Shown: positions 11,674-22,003 of the stretch, in pieces
How the letters are laid out: every line of letters begins with the position of its first letter
Position numbering within the stretch: position 1 is the first letter of the stretch
Assembly (NCBI GenBank): GCA_000277445.1
Contig: AJWJ01000175.1
Coordinates: forward strand, 1-41,345
DNA length: 41,345 bases
Source of the DNA: Polysphondylium violaceum
Lineage: Eukaryota > Evosea > Eumycetozoa > Dictyosteliales > Dictyosteliaceae
Direction of reading: 5' to 3'
Translations under genes and position numbers: made by a program
Notes under the pieces: model-generated
Told to the model about the DNA's origin: nothing
What the model saw: the letters and a program-made list of their open reading frames with translations, nothing else
Database searches by the model: none

Positions 11674-13725
11674 TTAAGACTTTTTATTCTTTGACACAGG
11701 GACATACTCTAAAAACAACTGATCAAATTGAATTGCTTTTAAGTATTTTTTTGTTTGGGAGCCAAGCGAGCCAATTTTTTCATAAATAATCTTTTTTTCT
11801 TTGGACAATGAAATCATGTTTAATTCTTGATTTGCTTTCATTTTTATATTACAAGTATTATGATTTTTTGAAAGATACTGAATGACTTGAAATTGATTGT
11901 ATTCTATACAAAAGCACAGTATTTTGAATAATAAGAGATCTCTATAAGAGTTATTTACGTCCTCTCTAAGTGATGCAGAGTTTGGAGAGAATAATTGTTT
12001 AATAAATTTCATTACAATATTTTCTTGATCATTTTCATGAAAAAAAGTCGCTAAACATTTTTCAAGTGTGGCGAAATCGATCGTGTTATTAATTATTATA
12101 TTTTGTGCCTTGTTATATTCTTTTTTTTTATATGCTTCCACAAGGGGTGAAGGGAATGAGGATTCTAGACAATAGCCTTTGAATACTTGATAGTCGACAT
12201 AGTGCTTTAATATTTTTTGAATTTGACTTTGATGGAGTAAAGATGGCCTGACTTCCCAAGCTTTTTTCATAATCGGTGTTGCATTCATTGCTTCTGCCAG
12301 TTTGGGATAAGAAATCTGTCTCTTTAATCTGGTTATTAGAAACTCTAATAGATATGGAGTATTTTTAGACATGATAAAGGTTAGAATTTGTTGTTCTTGT
12401 TCTGGTGAAAGAGAACAAACTCCAGTATCTAATAAGTAGTTTGCCAGCTTGATACAACCCAACATCAAAAAAGTAGTGACTAGATTTGAATCAATAGCAA
12501 TTTTGGGAAATTTACCCAGTAAATATTTGAAACAATTTACATCATCTTGGAATCCCAAACTGAAGCAGTTGCTGGGACCTATTGATCTTATATAAAAGTC
12601 ATGTTCATCGCAAATAAACTTTAGGACCTCCAAACTTGTGTCATAGATTTGAATATTAGATGGAATAATAAGGGCAATTTTCATTTCAAATAATATTTCC
12701 TCTAATTTTCTAAGACCTTGTATTTCACCCATTTGTATGAAATTTGCGATTACATTGACTACATTTGACTGGTCAATAAAGAATGATGGACAAAGTTTAT
12801 AGATTTGATTTAATGATTCTAAATTTGTAATCTGTATAACATATATTTTTAAAAAAGTTTCCAATAAAGATAACTTTAAAGATTTATAGTAAGCATAGAG
12901 TGTTGTATTATTGTAGAGATAAGAAAACACTTGAAAGGATTGCATTTGGTTTTTGGCCAATCCATTTACACTGAACATTTCAACAATGTGATTCTTTGTC
13001 CCAAAATATTTAACATACAAAACTGCCATTTCCATACAATTGTTTTGTATAATAGCTTCAACAACGAAATGATGATCTCTTAATGACTTTGATTTGCATG
13101 CCTTGGCATAAAACTCCATAAGAGGTTGATAACAATCCACTAATTGTTTAGATAAGATAGCTCCAAACCAATATTGAATCCCAATACTATGTCCCATTAA
13201 ATTTGGTTCTTTTAATTCCTTTTCGCCTAACTCCAAAATTCTATTAAACACTTGTGCATTCTTACAATTGAAAACAGCCATTTGAAACATTTGTAATATA
13301 TCTCTTTTCAAAGGATAGAATTTTAATAGGAATTCAAATACCTTTATATCACCACACGTAGCCAAAGTTAAAAGTGAATGACTATCGGCAAAAAAAAGAT
13401 TGAATTGTATTCTAAATTCATTAAAAATTCTAATAAATCTATCATAGCCTACATTTTCTGAATGTACTATAAGGGCTAAAATATCTTTTCTACTAAGATC
13501 TAAATACCAATTTGAGTGAGGGTTTATTGTCCAATCACTAAAATACTTGTCAATCTTTTCATTTAAATAATCAAATCTTTTTTTTTCAATTATCACCGAT
13601 AGAGGTAAATCATAAAAGTTGTAAGAAACTTTTAGATTGTGTCTGACATTTTCAAATATAAAAGATAATAGTTGTTTGTTTCTAAATAATTGAAAAAATA
13701 TACTTGGTGTAATTGAGTTTTTCAT
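11674..13725 (-). CDS. AT-rich 683-residue protein of unknown function
   Basis: This is a single long open frame from an ATG at 13725 to a TAA at 11674. I do not recognise a defined domain. The N-terminus (IFFQLFRNKQLLSFIFENVR) is an amphipathic, F-box-like or leading-helix segment. The rest reads as degenerate helical pairs, such as LLTLATCGDIKVFEFLLKFYP and NCFKYLLGKFPK, which recall weak ankyrin or other alpha-solenoid repeats. From memory, proteins with this style of N-terminus and eroded ankyrin-like body form expanded families in some dictyostelids, but I cannot verify membership here. Its codons are markedly more A/T-ending than those of the copines on either side. It sits between the two copines on the same strand and probably arrived after they duplicated, or expanded there. 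There is no signal peptide or clear membrane span. Confidence 0.8.
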   Translation of the reverse strand: MKNSITPSIFFQLFRNKQLLSFIFENVRHNLKVSYNFYDLPLSVIIEKKRFDYLNEKIDKYFSDWTINPHSNWYLDLSRKDILALIVHSENVGYDRFIRIFNEFRIQFNLFFADSHSLLTLATCGDIKVFEFLLKFYPLKRDILQMFQMAVFNCKNAQVFNRILELGEKELKEPNLMGHSIGIQYWFGAILSKQLVDCYQPLMEFYAKACKSKSLRDHHFVVEAIIQNNCMEMAVLYVKYFGTKNHIVEMFSVNGLAKNQMQSFQVFSYLYNNTTLYAYYKSLKLSLLETFLKIYVIQITNLESLNQIYKLCPSFFIDQSNVVNVIANFIQMGEIQGLRKLEEILFEMKIALIIPSNIQIYDTSLEVLKFICDEHDFYIRSIGPSNCFSLGFQDDVNCFKYLLGKFPKIAIDSNLVTTFLMLGCIKLANYLLDTGVCSLSPEQEQQILTFIMSKNTPYLLEFLITRLKRQISYPKLAEAMNATPIMKKAWEVRPSLLHQSQIQKILKHYVDYQVFKGYCLESSFPSPLVEAYKKKEYNKAQNIIINNTIDFATLEKCLATFFHENDQENIVMKFIKQLFSPNSASLREDVNNSYRDLLLFKILCFCIEYNQFQVIQYLSKNHNTCNIKMKANQELNMISLSKEKKIIYEKIGSLGSQTKKYLKAIQFDQLFLEYVPVSKNKKS

Positions 13726-13930
13726 TTGTGTATATGTGAACTCTAAATTAATTTAATTAGTCAATATTTTTTCAAAAATTGAATGTGTTAGATTTTTTTC
13801 AAAAAAAAAAGGATTTGAGCAAAAAAAAAGGATATTTTCAAGAAATGAAAATCTGTTGTAAACAATACAATAATTATTAATACAAATTTATTAAGAATGA
13901 AAATTAAATGTGACACTAAACTATAAATAT

Positions 13931-15712
13931 TTAAAAGTTTGGTCTATTTGGTTTGATATTATTTTTCTTTGCCCAAGCCATAAATTGTTGTGGAATCTCT
14001 GATAAAACTTCTTGAGCAAGTAACATATAATTATCTTTGAATTTTGAAAACTCTACAAATTGAACAATATCTCTTTCGGCTTTATGACCATCTCTTTGGA
14101 GACCACCATTGTCACCATCTAATTTTTCCATATTGGAGAAAAGAGCATTTCCAACACCAACGATAACAATAGACATTGGTAATTTGGAGGCTTTAATAAT
14201 AGCCTTGATGGTTGGATCCATATCACAGATTTCACCATCAGTGAGAATTAAAAGAATGTTGTACTTGATTCTACCAGATTTATGATCCTTTTTGGCTTCT
14301 TCAATAGAGTGTTCGAGTAATGGTGCAAAATAAGTTGGAGCAGATAAAGTAACCTTTTTAATCATGGTGGAGTAGAGTTCAACAACACCTTTGACACCTT
14401 TAACAGATGGCTTCTTTTCATCTTGACTAAAGGCAAAACAATGGCTAGTTTCTCCGTTGATATCACCACCAAAACCATACACATCAATATAGCCATCGCT
14501 GTCATAGTCTGATAAAACATTGCCAACAGCTCTGATTGATTGAAGATATTGATTTTTCTCATCTACATCGTGAAGAGAACCATTTGAAGCAGTACAATCA
14601 ATACCAATGGTTAAGTTAAAATCACAACCACCGGCAATATAATCTAAAAAGGTTGGTTCGGAAACAAATCTACACTTGTTAAAATGGATACTACCAGATC
14701 CTTTGTAAGATGATTTACCAGCTTTCTTTGGATTAACCAAAGTATGAATGTTTTGACCTTGCATAATGGCGTCTACTGTAGTAGTAAATTCACCAATTAA
14801 ATCATGATCACCAACGGCATCCCAATCCATAAATTCAAATTTAATTTCTCTTTGAAGATTTCCACCAGTTAAATCATCTAATCTAATAGTAACATCTGAA
14901 TAATCTGGATTTAAAGTCTTTTTAAAAATATATATGTTAATATCTTTTTTTAAAAGCCATATTTAAATGTATTATAAAACTTACATTTTTAATAACCTTA
15001 GATTGATAAACTTTTGAATAGTCAGTGGGACTAGTCTTTTTGTAAACATTAAAGTATGGATCACTTGAAAAGAGATCTTTTTTATCGAGGTGGGTACCTT
15101 CAATAGAGAAATTAAACAAATGTTGAGAAGCAACTACTTCTTCAGCTTGTACTTGAATAGTACCGGAGAATTTGTTGTGTAATGTGAGCTCTTTAGAAAT
15201 ATTTCTACCTGGAGATGCAAGAATGTTTGATAAATTGATGTACTATAGATACCATGTTTTAAATAGTAGTTAATAAACTGTGGTATAATACAAATGAGGT
15301 ACAATGTTTATAAAAATAAACTTACAAAATTACCAATGTAATCATTTGAATCTAAATCTTTTAAAGATTTTACTTCTTTATCAATATCAATAACAACAAA
15401 ATTTAAATACTGAACTCTTTCAAAGTGATAGTCAATTTTAATTGGTTGTGCAAAATCTGGATTAAGATTATTTTTTACTTTTTCAGTGGAACCGACGAGA
15501 TGCCATTCACCTAATCTTTCTTCAATAAGGAATACTTGTGGATCACTTTTGGAAAGTACATCTTTGTCCTTTAGAAACAATTAAAATATTAATATAATTA
15601 TATATTAATATATTATATACTTTTAAAGTGCTTAGTAAATTACCTTTAAATTTCTACATTTAATTCTTAATTCTATTTTGGGAAAGTTAGCTACAGGAAG
15701 ATTTGGAATCAT
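13931..15712 (-). CDS. Copine, second of two (four exons, 518 aa)
   Basis: This is a second calcium-dependent membrane-binding copine. Exons in reading order are 15712-15644, 15568-15326, 15242-14985 and 14917-13931, all joined in phase 0. The short first exon gives MIPNLPVANFPKIELRIKC and is followed by DKDVLSKSDPQVFLIEE of C2A. C2B carries KKDLFSSDPYFNVYKK and DWDAVGDHDLIGEF, and the copine A-domain carries GIDCTASNGS, YNILLILTDGEICDMDP and MSIVIVGVGNALF. The intron before YINLSNILASPGR and the one before TLNPDYSDV match sites in the first copine. The intron inside C2A here is absent from the first copine, and the first copine's intron in C2B is absent here. All domains look complete. The upstream spacer has long A and T tracts. 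Confidence 0.94.
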
Positions 15713-16017
15713 TGTTTGTTTGTATTATTGAAATATGAAAAAAATAATATAAAATGTAAGAAAATGTGATCAAAGCGATCAGTTTTTGAAAAAAATTTTT
15801 TTAAAAAAAAATATAAAAAAATGGTAAATAATGGTTTTCAAAATATCTGTAGGTTGGCACAAACAAATTTAAAGATTGCACAGTTTTTTTCAATGATTGG
15901 ATATTTTTTTTTTTGTGTGATTCGGAAATAAATCAAGAATGATATGTTTTTTGTGTCAAAAATTTCATAGATGGATATAAGACACTTCATGATATTTTAT
16001 GGCTTTATAAAATTTTA
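15713..16017. other. Spacer between the second copine and the surface-protein gene
   Basis: About 300 bp of AT-rich sequence hold the promoter side of the second copine and the 3' flank of the surface-protein gene. A small imperfect palindrome (gatcaaagcgatc) lies at 15768-15780. I see no gene or RNA in it. Confidence 0.5.
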
Positions 16018-19000
16018 TTATAATAAAAAGTAAATAAAGAAAATAGAACTGATCATGAGAGATAGTGTTGATGGCAACAATTTGAATGATGAAGATGGCA
16101 TTTCTGTGCTAGAGCTACCTGTGGTTGGTGCATTGGTAGGTGTTTCAGTAGGTGGCTGAGTGGGTGGTTGGGTGGGGCATTCGGAAATAGTGAATGAGGA
16201 TTTAAAGGAGCATGTGTTATCAGATACAAAGATTGTGTATTGATCTACTTTGGTTGCTGTGAATGTAAATGAGCCCATTGATGTACTGGTGTGGATTACT
16301 TTGTCGGTGGAATCTTTGATAGTGTATTGATGTTGAACATTGGTGACGGATGGGATAACAACGGCTTTCATACATGCTGATACATCGACACTGACAGATA
16401 CTGAGGGTATTTTGGCTACAGAGACAGTGTTGCTTTCAATGACTCTTCTACAAACAGAGTTGTAAATGGTCACAGTACTAGAGTAATCACCAACAGATAA
16501 ACCTTTGAATACAGGATCAGTCGATACGACACCATTGAGATTATAGGTAACATTGGTAGTAGTAACACTAAGTGTATTTGTAACAACACCTGTATCACCA
16601 ATGGCGGTATTGGATGCATCACAAAGACCAACAGAGCTAAGAGAAACAGTCGGTTCTACTGGATAGATATCAAATTGATCTATTAATTGACAGAATGGGT
16701 TGGTATTGTGTGATTTAAGAATCAAGAAAGTACCATTATCTAATTTGGTAAAAAGATTCGACTCTTCTCCAATGGGAATAGGAACATAACCAGAGTAGTA
16801 TGGATTAGCTAATGCCATAACCATAGTTTTATCTACATTGGGATCAAAGCCAATTTCGATGGAGCCGTCAAAAGAACCTGGACAAGTTGAGGTCTCTACA
16901 TTCTTGAATGTAGATGATGAAAGGGCATTGGAGAAAGCAAAGGAAAGATCATGTGTAAAACCAGAGGCTCTGTCAAGTGCATAAGCCCTGAAGTTAGCGA
17001 TTGGATTAAAAGAATGTAAATAAATATTTTCTTGAGAGTAGCCAGAAGTATAAATCATCATATTGTTAGGATTAACAACATTTACTTTAGAATGTTGAAC
17101 AGATGGATCACTACAATCATTTGGCACAATTGAAGTAGTTGGCCAACTAATCTTATCACCCAAGTTGATTAATGTTGTTTCAAGGTCAACAGTAGTTAAA
17201 CACCATTGATTGTAAACAATCCAAATCTTATGTACCTTGCCCATTGCATTATAGTCTGGATAATACCAATAGTGACCTCCTATCTTGGAAATCTCAAAAT
17301 CTTCCAGGTAAGAAATAGAATTGATGGATATGGAGGGTGAGGATATGTCGACAAATGAAATTTGGTCACCATCAGCCAATACGTTGGCTAAAGTTGTGAT
17401 GGAAAATTGTGGATCTCCTTGTTTTTTAAGCTCAACATTCAATTGCCATGAACAAGAATCATTGTACACGGTCAAAGTAGTGCTGCCAAGATCCATATCA
17501 ACAAAATAAGGATAGGATGTTGATGCTATATTTGAAGTAATTGAAGTGGGGTTCCATTCTTTGTTATTTGCATCTACAATTGATACTTTTACAGCTCCAT
17601 CTTCTGAAGCTTCACAAGTAGGGTTGACTACAACAGAGTACTTTACAGATGACTGGGTATTGGTTGGAACGTAAATGTTTGCATAGCCAGAACAAGAATC
17701 ATTTTGTAAGGTAAACTGAATTTCGTGATAACCAGAGCTCAAGTCAACATATTCATCAAGATCGGGAATATCACTAAAAATACTAGGGTCATATGTAATT
17801 TTACCATTTGAAACTGAGCAATCACCAGTTACTGGAGTAACAACTGCTGGGAATTCCCAATAATTGTTGGCCGGAATAAATATTGTTGTATAAACATTAT
17901 ATACTTGGGTATTTAACAATAAGGTAATCTCTCCAGATGGAAGGCCATTGAATACATATGGATTTGCATTAGAGTTTGGACTTATAGAGACAGAATTTAC
18001 TACAATTGAGGTAACAGGATTAGATGGAGAATTGATAGATATTATACCATCTCTTGAATAAACACATTGTGTGTTTTTCACAACTTGTATTATTGGATCT
18101 TTGGAAAGCTTTCCTATAATTGGTTAAATAAAAAATTAGTAAATAAGAAAAATTAAAATCAATTTTTAAATTTCATACTTACTTTGATAAAGATCAGGGG
18201 CTATCCAATAGCTCGACATAATTGAATCACATGTGCTTAGTTGAGTTATCAAATAAATTTCCTCATTATTTTGAAATGAAAAATAACTAGTATGTGAGAA
18301 TTGATTACTATTTTTGTCAAGAACAGTGTACGATACGTTTCCCTTTGAGTTGAAAGTGGGTAATTCTATAATCTCTACAATTTGTTCAAAATCATTAGAG
18401 TTAACATAAAAAGTATCCAATGAAATCTCTGTTAAATGATTGGAACATCCAGGGAGTTTTGCATTAATGTTTGCCATGTTGCTTTGAATGTTTTTGAAAT
18501 GACCGTTGCCATCATGTTGAATAGCATCACCCATTGTCAATTCTTCAAAGTCATAGTAGTTGGCAACATAAACATCCATAGTATCACCACAATATTTTTG
18601 GGGTCTAGTGATGGTGTAAGATGGTCTCTTTTGCTCCTCAGCTCTGATTATTATTGGGGAGAAAAAACAAGACTCAACTTTAGCGAATTCATTAGGTTGA
18701 AGGTAAAAAGATTTAGGTCCAGTCATGGTAATGGCTCCATTGTTGTTATACTGGGTAATCGAAATATCGGTGTAGGAAGGATTGTCATAGTGAAGGGTAA
18801 CTTCGGGAGTTTGAGCACACATATCGATACTATATTGAATATCTCCAAGTAAGCTAGGGGACGGCATATAAAAGCCAGAAGAACAGGTTTGGTTGTAGTA
18901 CATTAAGAGTGAAAATGATGGTTGGAAGGGATTTGGTAAGTAAACAGACTCACCATTATGGACTTGGTAATTTTCGATGGAAATTTTAACACCATCAGAG

Positions 19001-19872
19001 TAAATATTTGGATCATCGAAATGAACTTTAAGAGAACTATTTCTTGGACAAGTTTGATTGTTGGAAAATTCAAGATTAAAAGAAGGCCATGTGGTTTTGA
19101 TGGGAATCTGAATTTCTTGAACCCCACATTTGGAAGACTCTAAACTTAAGTAATAATTAATCGGATTGCCATATTTACCAGTCATCAAATTGGTCCAATA
19201 ACCACTAGCTGTTTCAGTTACAGGTTCATCGTAAACGAATAAGCTCCATTTAGAATAACTTTCTTTATTGAGTATTTCAATAGATCCAGTGTTCTTGTAA
19301 CATAAACTGTCTGTAACTTTGAGTTTTGGATAATCATCACCGGTTTCATACATAGAAATTGAAAAACTGCATTCAGAGGTTTGAGTTTTAAATTCCAAAG
19401 ATTCGGATGAGGTCTCCATTAAATAGTGACAAGGTGATACATTACAGTCAGCAGATTGAAACTTCGTATCGAGTGGGTCTCGAACAAAGGAAACTGTACC
19501 TACACTACTTCTGCACTTTGGTTGTTGGATATCAAATCTATGTTTGGTGGCATAAAAATACTCTACAGTATCACAATCATTTCTCCCTGGAACTGAGGTG
19601 ACAACAGTATAGTTTACGCCAGGGGCTAAACTATACTTCCAACTTTCGTCGTAGTAAGATGTTGGCGAGAGGGGAGGTGTAATGGTAACTGTACGAGGAG
19701 TAAAAGGGACAAAAAGGGAAAATTTAGCCAATGATTTACTAATTCCATCATAATTACAATCTTCTGACAGACCAAATTCAGGGTAGGGAGGACATATATT
19801 ATCACCTGTGGCGATACAAATAATTAAACTTGCAAGAAAACAAATAAATAGCTTTGAGATGGAGATACGCAT
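16018..19872 (-). CDS. Predicted GPI-anchored surface protein with cysteine-bounded repeats (two exons, 1261 aa)
   Basis: Exons are 19872-18183 and 18113-16018; a 69-nt GTAAGT...TAG intron (phase 1) joins DLYQ to RKLSKDPIIQ, so two long frames form one gene. The N-terminus (MRISISKLFICFLASLIICI) is a signal peptide. The body is a series of about ten beta-rich units that start with patterns such as CPGSFDGSIEI, CEASEDGAVKV, CSVSNGKITY and CYKNTGSIEI. Each tends to close with a gly-aromatic turn and a cysteine, as in LSVGDYSSTVTIYNSVC and DLGSTTLTVYNDSC. This resembles bacterial SprB-type or Ig-like adhesion repeats; the likeness is by eye. The C-terminus has a PPTQPPTETPTNAPTT stalk, small residues and a final hydrophobic stretch without a basic tail, as in GPI-anchor signals. 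An adhesion or recognition role at the cell surface is inference. The tgr recognition family is an alternative, but I see no IPT/TIG signature or cytoplasmic tail. Confidence 0.85.
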
Positions 19873-20463
19873 TTTATCTGTATGTTGAAGTTAAAAATAA
19901 AAATAAATTTAATTTCTTATCGAGGTGCTATAAATATTCAAAGAGGGCGGATTGGCACAAGAAATCCCAAAAATTATCTTTTTTCGTTGAATTTTTTTTC
20001 ATCAAACCAATCTTTTTTTATTTTTTTTTTTTCTCAACAACATTTTGTAAAAAATCATAGAAACTGCCATAATAATTAGAAAGAGGGAGACTGTTTTCAG
20101 AAAATTTACATTTTAGAGTTTTTGATAAAAAAAAAAGAGCACGGAAAGAAAGTATCTAATGTGTATTTTTGGATCGTACGAATCGAAAGAAATCGTGATT
20201 TCATGTTTTTTTTTTCATTTTTTTGTAAAAATAAATTGCCTTTTCGTTGAAAAAATCAAAATCATTCATAATTTTTGAAAAAGAAAAAAAATGGATGGGA
20301 ATGGAGCTGATTAAAGGTTTGCCAAGGAGTGAAGTTTAAAATTAATAGTGGTTTGAGTATGAGCTATAAAAATGTGTATTCACTTTAATTTATAAATAAA
20401 AATTATTTTTAATGTTTTTAAGTATATTATTAAATAGTCGTATAAATATATCTAAAAAAATTA
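19873..20463. other. Spacer upstream of the surface-protein gene
   Basis: AT-rich sequence with poly-T and poly-A tracts and a CG-containing patch (ggatcgtacgaatcg) near 20171-20185 that holds the six-base palindrome cgtacg. It contains the promoter of the surface-protein gene and the 3' flank of the seven-span protein gene. No further gene is supported. Confidence 0.5.
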
Positions 20464-21378
20464 TTAATTCTCTGGGTTTCCAATAGGATCAGGTTTTGTC
20501 GGTGATAAAAATCTCTTTATACTTGATTCAATTTTCAATATCCATAGAGGTAAATTTTGAGCAGATTGTTTTGGTACTTTTAGGCATTTGAGCAAACATA
20601 GAATTGCAATGACACCTATTATTCTAGACAATAGTAACCAACAACCATTCTCTAAATTAGATTTGGGTTTCCATATTATCCCCAAAATGATCTGAGTTGC
20701 GGCAATTGAACAGGAGATGCAAGACCATATAACAAACTTTTTAATTTTTGTCATTTTTCGATGAGAGGTGACATCCAGAGGGTTTTTCAATTCGAATTTG
20801 TTGTAATCTTCTTTGATAAAATAATAAAATATTAAAAAGCATATGATTTCGGAACCAAAATATGCAATACCCCAAATATTTGTTACAATACTCTTCCAAT
20901 AAATTATAATTCCAATTATTATTCCAATGAATAGTACTGCATTCATGAATAAAATAAAATATTTGATTATTGGTAAAATTCGATTCACTCTATCTGATAT
21001 GTTGAGGGTTTTGATTGATTCTGCCCACATATAGAGTATCCAAAGAAAAGATGATATTTGAAACCCGGTAAACAGCATCAATAGCAAACCCATGATTGTT
21101 TTATTTTCAACTTGACAGATCAAGAGAATATGTCGAATTACTCCTATTAGCGTTGAGGAGCCTAACTGCACTAGACCAATAAATATAGGAGATATTTTGT
21201 TGTCAAATAAATATATCAACCTTTTTATACATAGCACAGTTATACCAAAATATAAAAACAAAAATAAATATCTATATAAAAGACAACCAATTTGAAAACG
21301 ATCGTAAGGAAAAGCTAAGCTGACATCACAAAGGCTGATATTACTCTCATAAGAGTATCCTGTATCTCGATGATCCAT
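20464..21378 (-). CDS. Seven-span membrane protein, possibly THH1/TOM1/TOM3-like (304 aa)
   Basis: A single exon begins at an ATG at 21378. Seven hydrophobic segments can be picked out: YLFLFLYFGITVLCI, FIGLVQLGSSTLIGVIRHIL, IMGLLLMLFTGFQISSFLWI, IKYFILFMNAVLFIGIII, YFGSEIICFLIFYYFI, FVIWSCISCSIAATQIILGI and LLLSRIIGVIAILCLL. The short N-terminus has a possible N-glycosylation site (NIS) and the C-terminus is a short polar tail, which fits a receptor-like topology. The arrangement resembles proteins with the THH1/TOM1/TOM3 domain, which dictyostelids possess, and a divergent G-protein-coupled receptor is the alternative. I cannot settle this by eye, and no ligand or pathway is implied. Codon use is strongly A/T-ending. 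Confidence 0.85.
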   Translation of the reverse strand: MDHRDTGYSYESNISLCDVSLAFPYDRFQIGCLLYRYLFLFLYFGITVLCIKRLIYLFDNKISPIFIGLVQLGSSTLIGVIRHILLICQVENKTIMGLLLMLFTGFQISSFLWILYMWAESIKTLNISDRVNRILPIIKYFILFMNAVLFIGIIIGIIIYWKSIVTNIWGIAYFGSEIICFLIFYYFIKEDYNKFELKNPLDVTSHRKMTKIKKFVIWSCISCSIAATQIILGIIWKPKSNLENGCWLLLSRIIGVIAILCLLKCLKVPKQSAQNLPLWILKIESSIKRFLSPTKPDPIGNPEN

Positions 21379-22003
21379 TCTTTTCTTTTTCTTTTATATC
21401 TATGGATATTTTTTTTTTCCTTGCTTCAAATATATAAATAAATACAATACAATGGTGTGTGAAATTAGTTTGGTGATATTTTTCTCTATTTCAAAAATAA
21501 TAATAAATGTTGTTGATGTTGTTGGTAAGGTGGTAAGTGATGAGGATGATGATGTTTTTTATCTGTAAGTATGCGTATGTGTGTGCGAGATATATTGGTA
21601 TTGGTGGTATAAACTAGATTATAAATAATCTTGTGTAGATAATGAAAATACAAAAAAGTTTATAAATCTTATATCGATGAATAGGAAATTAAATTCAAAA
21701 AAACAACACATTTAAATGAGATTAACCACAAATTTTCCATCAAAATTGTTATTCGTTGTGAGTTTTGTGTTTGTGTGGGTTGTGGGTTTAAGGGGGTATA
21801 ACACTTCACTCACTCATCCAATAAATTTTTTGTGCACAAATATCAGTTTAACATCATCGTCATCAATAATATTAAAAAAAGAAGAAATAATTAACGAATG
21901 TGAAGTGGTGGGTTTAAGGTGATAATGTGATATAAAAAGGGCAAAAGTGAGGCGCCCAAAATTATATATCTGATAATAATATAAATTAATATATTAAAAT
22001 AAT
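21379..22003. other. Spacer between the seven-span gene and PEX14
   Basis: AT-rich sequence with GT-rich stretches (ttgttgatgttgttggtaagg near 21510, and tgtgtttgtgtgggttgtggg near 21767-21787) and a small gaggcgccc patch at 21951-21959. A plus-strand frame at 21716-21922 (68 codons) has a signal-like start, but it has no homology I recognise and runs into low complexity. The downstream flank of PEX14 lies at its right end. Confidence 0.45.

Noticed and set aside
18114-18182. Apparent break separating two secreted-protein genes
   Set aside because: A normal GTAAGT...TAG intron in matching phase joins the frames; the downstream part has no ATG start or signal peptide of its own.
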